Part shown: piece after piece, positions 16,727-23,829 of the stretch
Layout of the letters: every line of letters starts with the position of its first letter
Position numbering within the stretch: position 1 is the stretch's first letter
Source of the DNA: an uncultured Dorea sp.
GTDB lineage: Bacteria > Bacillota > Clostridia > Lachnospirales > Lachnospiraceae
Reading direction: 5' to 3'
Length of the DNA stretch: 64,000 nucleotides
Assembly: GCA_945870325.1 (NCBI GenBank)
Contig: CAMBRQ010000008.1
Location: 22,449-86,448 of the forward strand
Translations under genes and position numbers: made by a program
The notes under the pieces: generated by a model
What the model was told of the DNA's origin: nothing
What the model saw: only the letters and a program-made list of their open reading frames with translations
The model's database searches: none

Positions 16727-19258
16727 ATGAGAAAAATAAAAGAACGGACATTATCAGGGACAAGGAATCCTAACCCGGCAGAATATGAGCAGGCGCACCG
16801 CCTGTTAGCCCGCAGGGCTGCCGCTGAAGGAATCGTCCTTCTTAAGAATGAAAAGCAGATACTTCCATTGGAAAAAGGAAGCAAGATAGCCCTCTTTGGA
16901 GCAGGCGCCGGCAGGACGATCAAAGGTGGTACGGGTTCCGGTGATGTGAATGAAAGGGATAGTGTATCTATCTATGATGGACTGGTGAATGCCGGATATC
17001 AGATTACGAATCCAAAGTGGGTACAAGTTTACGAAGAGATGTATACCAGTGCCAGATGTGCATGGAGGGATGAGATTCTTAACAATGTAAAGAATGGATC
17101 AATGCCGTTTTTCGACGTGTACTCTACAACACCGTTTTATCTGCCGACAGGTCCGAAAGCGGAGTCTTCAGAGGCTGATACGGCAATCTATGTGATCAGC
17201 CGTATTGCAGGAGAGGGCAGTGACCGTTTTAATCAGGAGGGCGATTATCTTCTAACAGAAGAAGAGAGAGTCATGTTAAAAGATATCTGCACCGATTATA
17301 AGAAGGTAATTATTGCGGTCAATACGGGTGGCTTGATCGACCTTTCTTTTCTGGATGAGTATTCTAATATCTATGCAGTGCTTCAGATTGTACAGCCGGG
17401 TATGGAAGGAGGCAACGCATTTGCGGATATTATTAGCGGGGCATCTGTGCCAAGTGGAAAACTGGCGGACAGTTGGGCATACCGCTATGAAGATTACCCG
17501 AGTGCAGCGACATTCTCCCATAATAATGGAAATGTGAATGAAGAATATTATGAGGAAGGTATCTATGTGGGATACCGCTACTTTGATTCTTTTGATGTAC
17601 CGGTGCGCTATAGTTTTGGATATGGAATGTCTTATACGGATTTTATGGTGGAAACTTTGGACGTGTGCGTAAGGGAAGAGGAACACGAAAAACAAGAGTC
17701 TGTTATGCCGGAAGTTATAATCACAGCGAAAGTTACGAATACAGGGGCGGTATACTCCGGTAAGGAAGTGGTACAAGTCTATGTATCTGCACCGGAAGGA
17801 AAGTTAGAAAAGGAATACCGCAGGCTCTGTGGATTCGCTAAGACAAAAGAACTTGCGCCAGGAGAAAGCCAGGAGGTAGAGATCTCTTTCGCGGTTGATC
17901 AGATGGCGTCCTATGATGAGGAAGAGGGAGAATGGATTCTGGAGCCTGGATATTACGGAATCTGGGTTGGAACGTCCCTGAATCAAAGTGAATTAAAGGC
18001 AAGGCTTTCCCTTAAGCAGGAGAAGGTGCTTACAAAAGTAGATCATATCTGTCCGCTGCAGGCAGAGTTGAATGAGTTGAAGTTTGCAGAAGCGAAACGA
18101 AGCTCTCGTTACAATGAATGGGTAGAGGCGGGAGAGCGGCAAGGGCTTCCTGTGATTGCGTTAGATCTGACAGGAGTTACAACACAGGTTATCGATTATT
18201 CAGATGTGCCGGAGAACGAAGAAGACGAAGCAGTACAGTTAGTAAAACAACTCGATGTTGAACAGTTCATCCAGTTAGCCACCGGAGATCCGGGAAAAGG
18301 ACAGGGAAGCAATCTTGGCTCCGCAGGAATCTCTGTTCCGGGCTCTGCAGGAGAGACCAGTTCCTGTGCGGCATCTGAAGGAATTGCCAGCATCGTGCTT
18401 GCAGATGGTCCGGCAGGACTTCGGCTGAATCAATCCTATCATGTGAAAGATGGGAAGATTGTAGCGCCGCCATTTGAAGCCAGCCTGGAGCATGGATTCT
18501 TCTGTCCGGATCTTAAGCAGGAAGGAGATATCTATTATCAGTACTGTACGGCGATTCCTGTCGGTACGCTGCTTGCACAGACCTGGGATGTAGAGTTGAT
18601 TGAAGAGATCGGAAGAATGATCGGGGATGAGATGCAGCGTTTTGGCGTTGATCTGTGGCTTGCGCCGGGCATGAATATTCATAGGAATCCTCTTTGCGGA
18701 AGAAACTTTGAATATTATTCCGAAGATCCGCTGATTAGTGGCAAGATTGCTGCGGCTATGACATTGGGAGTTCAAAGCGTGGCCGGATGTGGCACGACGA
18801 TTAAGCATTTTGCATGTAATAATCAGGAAGATAACCGGATAGGATCGAATGGCATTATCTCAGAGCGGGCATTGCGAGAAATCTATCTGAAGGGATTCGA
18901 AATTGCGGTGAAGGAATCACATCCGATGTCAATTATGACCAGTTATAATCTGATCAATGGAGTCCATGCGGCGAATAATTATGATATCTGTACCAAGGCG
19001 GCAAGGAAGGAATGGGGATTCGATGGCGTGATCATGACAGACTGGACGACGACAGAGCAGGGACCTGACTGTACCGCAGCAGGATGTATGCGCGCGGGGA
19101 ATGACCTGGTAATGCCGGGACAGTTCTCTGATCACGAGAATATCCGGAAAGAATTGGCGGAAGGAACGCTTACGGAGAAAGAACTGCGGGATTGTATTGT
19201 CAGACTGGTGCGGGTGATTCTGCGGTCAGGGCAGTATGAACTGCCAGCGCATCCGTAG
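16727..19258 (+). CDS. glycoside hydrolase family 3, domain-permuted
   Basis: An 843-aa enzyme of the beta-glucosidase type with reversed domain order. The GH3 C-terminal alpha/beta domain is first (AAEGIVLLKNEKQILPLEKG near residue 35, then GSGDVNE), a fibronectin-III-like domain follows (about 320-430), and the catalytic TIM barrel is at the C-terminal end with NIHRNPLCGRNFEYYSEDP, IKHFACNNQE and the nucleophile motif VIMTDW (Asp772). Permuted GH3 enzymes are known in Ruminococcus. There is no signal peptide, so it acts in the cytoplasm on imported oligosaccharides; the exact sugar cannot be told. GGGAGG precedes ATG 16727. No transporter or regulator lies beside it. Confidence 0.88.
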   Translation: MRKIKERTLSGTRNPNPAEYEQAHRLLARRAAAEGIVLLKNEKQILPLEKGSKIALFGAGAGRTIKGGTGSGDVNERDSVSIYDGLVNAGYQITNPKWVQVYEEMYTSARCAWRDEILNNVKNGSMPFFDVYSTTPFYLPTGPKAESSEADTAIYVISRIAGEGSDRFNQEGDYLLTEEERVMLKDICTDYKKVIIAVNTGGLIDLSFLDEYSNIYAVLQIVQPGMEGGNAFADIISGASVPSGKLADSWAYRYEDYPSAATFSHNNGNVNEEYYEEGIYVGYRYFDSFDVPVRYSFGYGMSYTDFMVETLDVCVREEEHEKQESVMPEVIITAKVTNTGAVYSGKEVVQVYVSAPEGKLEKEYRRLCGFAKTKELAPGESQEVEISFAVDQMASYDEEEGEWILEPGYYGIWVGTSLNQSELKARLSLKQEKVLTKVDHICPLQAELNELKFAEAKRSSRYNEWVEAGERQGLPVIALDLTGVTTQVIDYSDVPENEEDEAVQLVKQLDVEQFIQLATGDPGKGQGSNLGSAGISVPGSAGETSSCAASEGIASIVLADGPAGLRLNQSYHVKDGKIVAPPFEASLEHGFFCPDLKQEGDIYYQYCTAIPVGTLLAQTWDVELIEEIGRMIGDEMQRFGVDLWLAPGMNIHRNPLCGRNFEYYSEDPLISGKIAAAMTLGVQSVAGCGTTIKHFACNNQEDNRIGSNGIISERALREIYLKGFEIAVKESHPMSIMTSYNLINGVHAANNYDICTKAARKEWGFDGVIMTDWTTTEQGPDCTAAGCMRAGNDLVMPGQFSDHENIRKELAEGTLTEKELRDCIVRLVRVILRSGQYELPAHP

Positions 19259-19261
19259 AGA

Positions 19262-19666
19262 ACTGCTGGCGGCAGTTTTTATCTGGAGGAAGAGGGCGCA
19301 AGACGAGAGGTTGTATCAGAAGATATCGGCTATGTATTGTCTGCGCCAACCGTACCGGAATTCCTTACAGGGAGGGAATTGGGATTGAAAGTATTCGCCA
19401 ATGTACTGTCCGGAATAGGGGAGGTCATAAAGGCATTTTTGGGGAAATTACTGTATTTTTTGATTATGATTGTAGGCGCTTCTTTTTTGTGCCGGTCTGT
19501 GGTACCTCAGGTGGATGCGAATGAGTTGTTCCTTCTTCTGCTGATTGTGGCTTATGGACCTCCGCTTTTTGGGATGTGTGGTGTATTGTGTTGTGGCGTG
19601 TGTGCTGATCTATCGGCTGGCACCGAAGACATTCAATATTCGACAGAGATTTTGAGCAGTTGTTAA
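19262..19666 (+). pseudogene. fragment of a membrane-protein gene
   Basis: Directly after the GH3 stop, and in the same reading frame, an open stretch encodes GGSFYLEEEGARREVV followed by a region with two hydrophobic helices (FLIMIVGASFLC and LFLLLLIVAYGPPLFGM). It has no credible start codon; a TTG at 19337 has no ribosome site. Near 19600 the frame +1 reads more naturally (VLIYRLAPKTFNIRQRF) and then shifts again, suggesting frameshifts. I do not recognise the family. Most likely the decayed tail of a lost gene. Confidence 0.5.
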
Positions 19667-19779
19667 TTTTATTGAAAATAAGTTAACAACTCGTCAATTG
19701 TCCCCAAGCGTCATATCTGCTATTTTTATATTAAGCAAAGACCAATGCGTGATTAAAACAGCGATTGGAGGATGGGATA

Positions 19780-20823
19780 ATGAACTTAGGTGAAGTGATA
19801 AGGACATATAGAAAAGAGAAGCAGATGACACAGGAAGAGATGGCAGGATATCTAGGCGTGACAGCCCCTGCGGTGAATAAATGGGAGAAAGGAAACTCAT
19901 TTCCAGACATATCGTTACTGGCACCGATAGCAAGGCTTCTGGGAATCAGTACAGACACGCTGTTGTCTTATGAAGAAGAATTAACGGATCGGGAGATCAA
20001 CCAGATTACGGAGAAATGCTGTGCTATGATGAAGTCGGAAGATTATGACGCGGCATTTTCGTGGGCAAGTAGCAGACTGCAGGAATATCCAAGTTGTGAG
20101 AAACTGATTCTCACGCTTGCGAATATATTGGACGGATATCGAACAATTCTGGCAATAGATGAGCCGCAGAGATATGATGAGAAGATTCGGAGCCTATTTA
20201 TCCGTTTGCTGTCAAGCAAGGATGATTCTATTGTACAGGCAGCAGCTCTATCATTATTCTATGATTCGCTTGGCAAAGAGGAATATGAAAATGCGCAGGA
20301 ATATCTGAACCGGATTCCGGAACAGGGATTCAATCCCCGGAGGGGGCAGGCGCTTCTGATGCAGAGAAAGGGAGATACGGAAGAAGCCTACAGACTGTAT
20401 GAGCAGCTGATTTTTCAGGCATATAGCGAGATAGGCACATCGCTGGCAGGAATCTTTTCTATGGCGATTGCGGAAGAAGATATGGATAAAGCGGAATACA
20501 TTCTGGAGAAGAAGAAACTGGCACAAGTTCTGGAGATGGGAAGATATATGGAGACTTCTTATGAACTGGAACTGGCAATGTGTCGGAAAGATAGGGAAAA
20601 GACAATCGAAGTGCTTTCTAAAATGGTTCATAGTATCAGAGAGATGGATGAATATAAGAAGTCCAGATTGTATGAGCATATGCAGTTTCATGACGGGGGA
20701 ATCGACCACATTGCGTTTGTGTTGAAGAAAGGGCTTCAGGAGGCTGAAGAGATGGGTTTTGTACGAGAGGATGCAAGATACCGGAAGATATTGGAAGAGT
20801 TAGACGGAATGGTTGGAGAATAG
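19780..20823 (+). CDS. XRE-family regulator with helical C-terminal domain
   Basis: About 347 aa. Residues 5-58 are an XRE helix-turn-helix (GEVIRTYRKEKQMTQEEMAG, then VTAPAVNKWEKGNSFPDISL). The remaining 280 residues are helical, with TPR-like pairs such as GDTEEAYRLYEQLIFQAY. Regulators of this shape are common in Lachnospiraceae and sense unknown, possibly peptide, signals. GGAGG before ATG 19780 fixes the start. No obvious target gene; the gene stands alone and faces the sdpRI operon. Confidence 0.8.
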   Translation: MNLGEVIRTYRKEKQMTQEEMAGYLGVTAPAVNKWEKGNSFPDISLLAPIARLLGISTDTLLSYEEELTDREINQITEKCCAMMKSEDYDAAFSWASSRLQEYPSCEKLILTLANILDGYRTILAIDEPQRYDEKIRSLFIRLLSSKDDSIVQAAALSLFYDSLGKEEYENAQEYLNRIPEQGFNPRRGQALLMQRKGDTEEAYRLYEQLIFQAYSEIGTSLAGIFSMAIAEEDMDKAEYILEKKKLAQVLEMGRYMETSYELELAMCRKDREKTIEVLSKMVHSIREMDEYKKSRLYEHMQFHDGGIDHIAFVLKKGLQEAEEMGFVREDARYRKILEELDGMVGE

Positions 20824-20880
20824 TAAGGTTGAGGAAGAAATATTACGATAGGTAAAAGAGACAGATTATATCTTTGAAGG

Positions 20881-20921
20881 TAGAGGCGAGATGTGCTGGA
20901 AATGTACATCCTGCCTCTTTT
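20881..20921. terminator. terminator between the XRE gene and sdpI
   Basis: AGAGGCGAGATGTGC pairs imperfectly with GTACATCCTGCCTCT and is followed by TTTT. It lies between convergent genes. Confidence 0.55.
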
Positions 20922-20936
20922 AAGGTGGTTCAGATG

Positions 20937-21587
20937 CTATTTTTTGTTTTTTCTCAGATATAATACAAGGGAATAGATGACAGGTATGCCAATTGCAGCA
21001 ACAAGGCACACGGCAAGCATCCAGTTCCAGTGAAGCAATGTATTGAGTATGAACAGGATTCCAATGATCACATACAGCCACCCTGCCAGGCGGTGCGTCC
21101 GATTCCAATTATCTTCATCCGACAGTGTCCAGGGAATCTTAATTCCCACCGTAAAATTCTGGCGGCATTTTGGCAGATAATTCCCCATAATGATGAAGAT
21201 TAATCCCATCAGCAGATTAACGAAGAGAGCGGAATTCATCCAGACGCTGATCGGAGATCCCAATGCATAACCGTAGATTGCAGCAGCGCAGATGATAGAG
21301 CATAGCGGGCATATCCATATAATCAGGCGATACATCTTGCTGCTGATATGCTGGTGCTTCGGATCAATTGCAGTGGCAAATACGCAGATAAGATGCACTG
21401 CCAGCAGAAACAAAGGAAGCCCTAAGACGGCAAAAGTCCGGCTGCTCCAGCCATTTGCTTGGTTTTCAAAGTTAAAATGCGTTGCCATCTTTTCCGGCAG
21501 TTGATTCCAATTTAGAATGCCAAATAAGATTGGCAGCAGAGTTACAATGCAGGTTATCATTATCATGTTTCTATGTTTCTTAATCAT
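20937..21587 (-). CDS. sdpI: SdpI-family membrane protein (DUF1648)
   Basis: About 216 aa with six hydrophobic helices. The N-terminal segment NWNQLPEKMATHFNFENQANGW is the DUF1648 signature, and the C-terminal part contains NFTVGIKIPWTLSDEDNWNRTHRLAGW typical of SdpI. In Bacillus subtilis SdpI gives immunity to the SDP toxin and also sequesters the repressor SdpR at the membrane. ATG 21587 overlaps the sdpR stop (ATGA), with GGAGG upstream. No sdpABC toxin genes are in the window, so this is an orphan immunity/sensor pair. Confidence 0.85.
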   Translation of the reverse strand: MIKKHRNMIMITCIVTLLPILFGILNWNQLPEKMATHFNFENQANGWSSRTFAVLGLPLFLLAVHLICVFATAIDPKHQHISSKMYRLIIWICPLCSIICAAAIYGYALGSPISVWMNSALFVNLLMGLIFIIMGNYLPKCRQNFTVGIKIPWTLSDEDNWNRTHRLAGWLYVIIGILFILNTLLHWNWMLAVCLVAAIGIPVIYSLVLYLRKNKK

Positions 21588-21856
21588 TCTTGTGTTCCTC
21601 CTTTCAAATCGGAAAGCCATACCATAAGTTCCTCTACCACAGAGGTATTTAGTTCATAATAGACGTAATTCTTGTATTTGGACTCATATACAAGATCGGC
21701 TTTTTTTAGAATGCTTAGGTGATAGGATATCGTTGCCCCTGTCATGTCAAAATGACTGCCAATCTCTCCGGCGGATAATTTCCCCTGCTTTAGTAGCGTT
21801 AGGATCTCGCGCCGGACGGGATCGGACAGGGCTTTAAAAGTCTGTCCAAAACTCAA
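21584..21856 (-). CDS. sdpR: ArsR/SdpR-family repressor
   Basis: A 90-aa winged-helix protein: FKALSDPVRREILTLLKQGK, DMTGATISYHLSILKKADLV and YKNYVYYELNTSVVEE are the family marks. The start is TTG 21856, after AGGAGGG; the nearby ATG is in another frame. It lacks the cysteine pairs of metal-sensing ArsR proteins, matching the SdpR subgroup. It is translationally coupled to sdpI and probably represses this operon through the palindromes at 21885-21904 and 21939-21961. Confidence 0.85.
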   Translation of the reverse strand: MSFGQTFKALSDPVRREILTLLKQGKLSAGEIGSHFDMTGATISYHLSILKKADLVYESKYKNYVYYELNTSVVEELMVWLSDLKGGTQE

Positions 21857-21884
21857 TACACATCCCTCCTGATCTTTCTTTGGT

Positions 21885-21961
21885 ATTTAGAAATATTTCT
21901 AAATAGATAATACATCAAAGACGCTTGGAAAGCAATATCTATTTAGATTTTTTCTAAATAG
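21885..21961 (-). promoter_or_regulatory. sdpRI promoter flanked by two palindromic operators
   Basis: On the minus strand TTGCTT (21935-21930) and TATTAT (21912-21907), spacer 17. Directly downstream is a perfect 20-bp palindrome ATTTAGAAATATTTCTAAAT (21885-21904). Directly upstream is CTATTTAGA-TTTTT-TCTAAATAG (21939-21961). The shared half-site TTTAGA on both sides suggests a repressor dimer at each site, most likely SdpR. Confidence 0.75.
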
Positions 21962-21973
21962 AATGCGGATATA

Positions 21974-22018
21974 AAAAATCCTTGCAAACCTGTTAATTAT
22001 GGAAATGCAAGGATTTTT
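21974..22018 (-). terminator. terminator facing the invertible segment
   Basis: AAAAATCCTTGCA (21974-21986) pairs perfectly with TGCAAGGATTTTT (22006-22018), loop 19 nt. On the minus strand the stem is followed by a T-run, so it would stop leftward transcripts coming from the promoter at 22213-22186 before they reach sdpR. Confidence 0.65.
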
Positions 22019-22128
22019 ATACATTATAATTATAGAACAGATTTAACAGAAATAATTAATGAAAATGATAGGAATAAACTACTCCGGTTTTATTTTCGTA
22101 TTCCAAATTAATCTACTTTAGTTCTTAT

Positions 22129-22145
22129 AGTAGAGCACTATATGA
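22129..22145 (+). repeat. left inverted repeat of recombinase segment
   Basis: AGTAGAGCACTATATGA; its exact reverse complement is at 23548-23564. Outside the core both ends share a TTTA...TCTTA-like stretch, so similarity extends to nearly 30 bp. Confidence 0.8.
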
Positions 22146-22185
22146 GTAGCCAAATGGTATCGCTCAAACCTATTGCTCCTCTTTA

Positions 22186-22213
22186 ATCATACCATAATTT
22201 GTGACATTGTCAA
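22186..22213 (-). promoter_or_regulatory. outward-facing promoter inside the invertible segment
   Basis: On the minus strand TTGACA (22213-22208) and TATGAT (22191-22186), spacer 16, with TG one base before the -10 box. It points left, out of the segment enclosed by the inverted repeats. If the segment flips, the same promoter would point right into the gene at 23587 with a leader of about 70 nt. Confidence 0.75.
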
Positions 22214-22342
22214 CTGAATAAACGGCTAATTTCTTCTTTTTGCAGAACCTAATTTTAAAACAAAAAATTTATTTGTGGTCAATATATTGGTCATGATAGT
22301 TTCTACCATAAAAACAAAAATATAAAAAGAAAGGATTTGATA

Positions 22343-23515
22343 ATGATGGGAAGACGTGGCGAAAATATTAGAAAAAGAAAGGATGGTCGCTGGGAAGCGC
22401 GAATACTCTGTAGTTATAATTCCGATGGAAAAGCCAAGTATCATTCGCTTTATGGCAAATCATATTTGGAAGTAAAAGAAAAACGAAACAAATTACTCGG
22501 AAATCAAATGGCAGTTTATGAGAAAAGTATTTATAAGAGCAACCAAAAAGTTACCTTTGGTTGCATAATGACTGAATGGCTAGATATCCGGAAAGATTCA
22601 GTGAAAGAATCAACTTACGCACATTATGTTAATCTGGTAGAAAAGCACATTCTTCCAGAACTCGGGGAATTATATTTATCTGCGGTAACATCAGGCATTA
22701 TTGACACTTTTCTAAGAAATAAGTTACACAGCGGAAGACTAGACGGCAAAGGTGGTCTCTCTCCGAAAACAGTTGCTGACATTCGCTCTATTTTGCTTCT
22801 TGGATTAGAATATGCGAAACAGCAACAGTATCCCTGTATTGTAAATAATAAAGTGTTTTATCCCAAAAGCCAACAGCCAAACATCAAAGTTCTCACAAGA
22901 GAAGAGCAGGTCAAATTAGAAAAGGTGCTATTCCAACATCCTGAGCCGTTAGAATTAGGAATTATTACAACTTTGTACGGGGGATTGCGAATTGGTGAAA
23001 TATGTGCTCTTCAATGGAAGGATTTTGATTTCGAAAGCGGGATAGTAAGTATTAATAAAACAATAATTCGTATTCAGGATTTGTCTCCTGGTGCTTCCAG
23101 AAAAACCAAAATTTTGATTGATTGTCCCAAGACAGAGCAGTCCAATCGCATTATCCCTTTGCCCACTTTTATTTTTAATTTTTTGAAAAAATATCAAATG
23201 GGTCCAGAGATATATGTGCTCACAGGAACAAAAACGTATCTAGAACCTCGTGTGTGTTTGGAAAAATATAAGAAGATTCTTGTTAAGGCCGATTTACCGT
23301 CATTTTCCTTTCATGCTTTGCGTCATACATTTGCCACACGTTGTGTAGAAAGTGGATTTGACACAAAATCTTTAAGTGAAATTCTAGGACACGCTAATGT
23401 AAATACAACATTGCAAAGATATGTCCATCCTTCTATTGAGTTAAAGAAAGAACAAATGGAACGATTAGAACAGATTACAATTCGGGGTCAGAATAATGGT
23501 CATAAGAATATTTAA
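22343..23515 (+). CDS. tyrosine recombinase (integrase family)
   Basis: About 390 aa. The N-terminus has the AP2-like DNA-binding start (GENIRKRKDGRWEARI), followed by a SAM-like core-binding domain and the catalytic domain. Catalytic residues visible are Arg216 (GGLRIGE), His324 and Arg327 (HALRHTFATR), the GHANVNTT segment and Tyr360 (LQRYVHP). Length and architecture match Tn916/ICE-type integrases of Firmicutes. No excisionase, relaxase or phage gene is nearby. The gene lies alone between 17-bp inverted repeats, so inversion of its own segment is the likely reaction. AAGGA 7 nt before ATG 22343 fixes the start. Base composition is more AT-rich than the neighbouring housekeeping genes. Confidence 0.9.
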   Translation: MMGRRGENIRKRKDGRWEARILCSYNSDGKAKYHSLYGKSYLEVKEKRNKLLGNQMAVYEKSIYKSNQKVTFGCIMTEWLDIRKDSVKESTYAHYVNLVEKHILPELGELYLSAVTSGIIDTFLRNKLHSGRLDGKGGLSPKTVADIRSILLLGLEYAKQQQYPCIVNNKVFYPKSQQPNIKVLTREEQVKLEKVLFQHPEPLELGIITTLYGGLRIGEICALQWKDFDFESGIVSINKTIIRIQDLSPGASRKTKILIDCPKTEQSNRIIPLPTFIFNFLKKYQMGPEIYVLTGTKTYLEPRVCLEKYKKILVKADLPSFSFHALRHTFATRCVESGFDTKSLSEILGHANVNTTLQRYVHPSIELKKEQMERLEQITIRGQNNGHKNI

Positions 23516-23547
23516 TCCTTAAAAATCAGGCTATTTGTTGTTGTTTT

Positions 23548-23564
23548 TCATATAGTGCTCTACT
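23548..23564 (-). repeat. right inverted repeat of recombinase segment
   Basis: TCATATAGTGCTCTACT, exact reverse complement of 22129-22145. A 9-bp direct repeat TCTACTTTA also occurs at 22112-22120 and 23559-23567, partly within this site. Confidence 0.8.
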
Positions 23565-23586
23565 TTAAGAGTAAAGGGGGATCAGT

Positions 23587-23751
23587 TTGGAACGTCAAAA
23601 GAAAACATGGGTCTCTCCTCCTTGTCAATTCCATCCGGTCGGTTCTGCGGAATATAATCGGCTCATAGCATTGATGGAAGCAGAAGAGGGATTGGATGTT
23701 AAGAGCAAAAGGAGAAATTCAGAAACAAAATGCGAATCTGCAATTCAATAA
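23587..23751 (+). CDS. 54-aa protein at the head of the switch-controlled operon
   Basis: TTG at 23587 with AAGGGGG 6 nt upstream opens a 54-codon frame; the protein begins MERQKKTWVSPPCQFHPVG, then has a helical acidic and basic part. It contains two cysteines and no signal peptide or membrane span. It starts 22 nt after the right inverted repeat, so it would be the first gene read from the inverted promoter. I do not recognise a family. It could be a small regulator or a peptide substrate. Confidence 0.5.
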   Translation: MERQKKTWVSPPCQFHPVGSAEYNRLIALMEAEEGLDVKSKRRNSETKCESAIQ

Positions 23752-23829
23752 CTATTATATGTCAGAAAACGAGTAATTATTCATAATTTTATTGCAGTCG
23801 TATATAAAATGATATTAAGGAGGTAGATG

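Noticed and set aside
22112..23567. Prophage or integrative conjugative element
   Set aside because: Only the recombinase is present; no phage, relaxase or excisionase genes lie nearby, and the long flanking repeats are inverted rather than direct.
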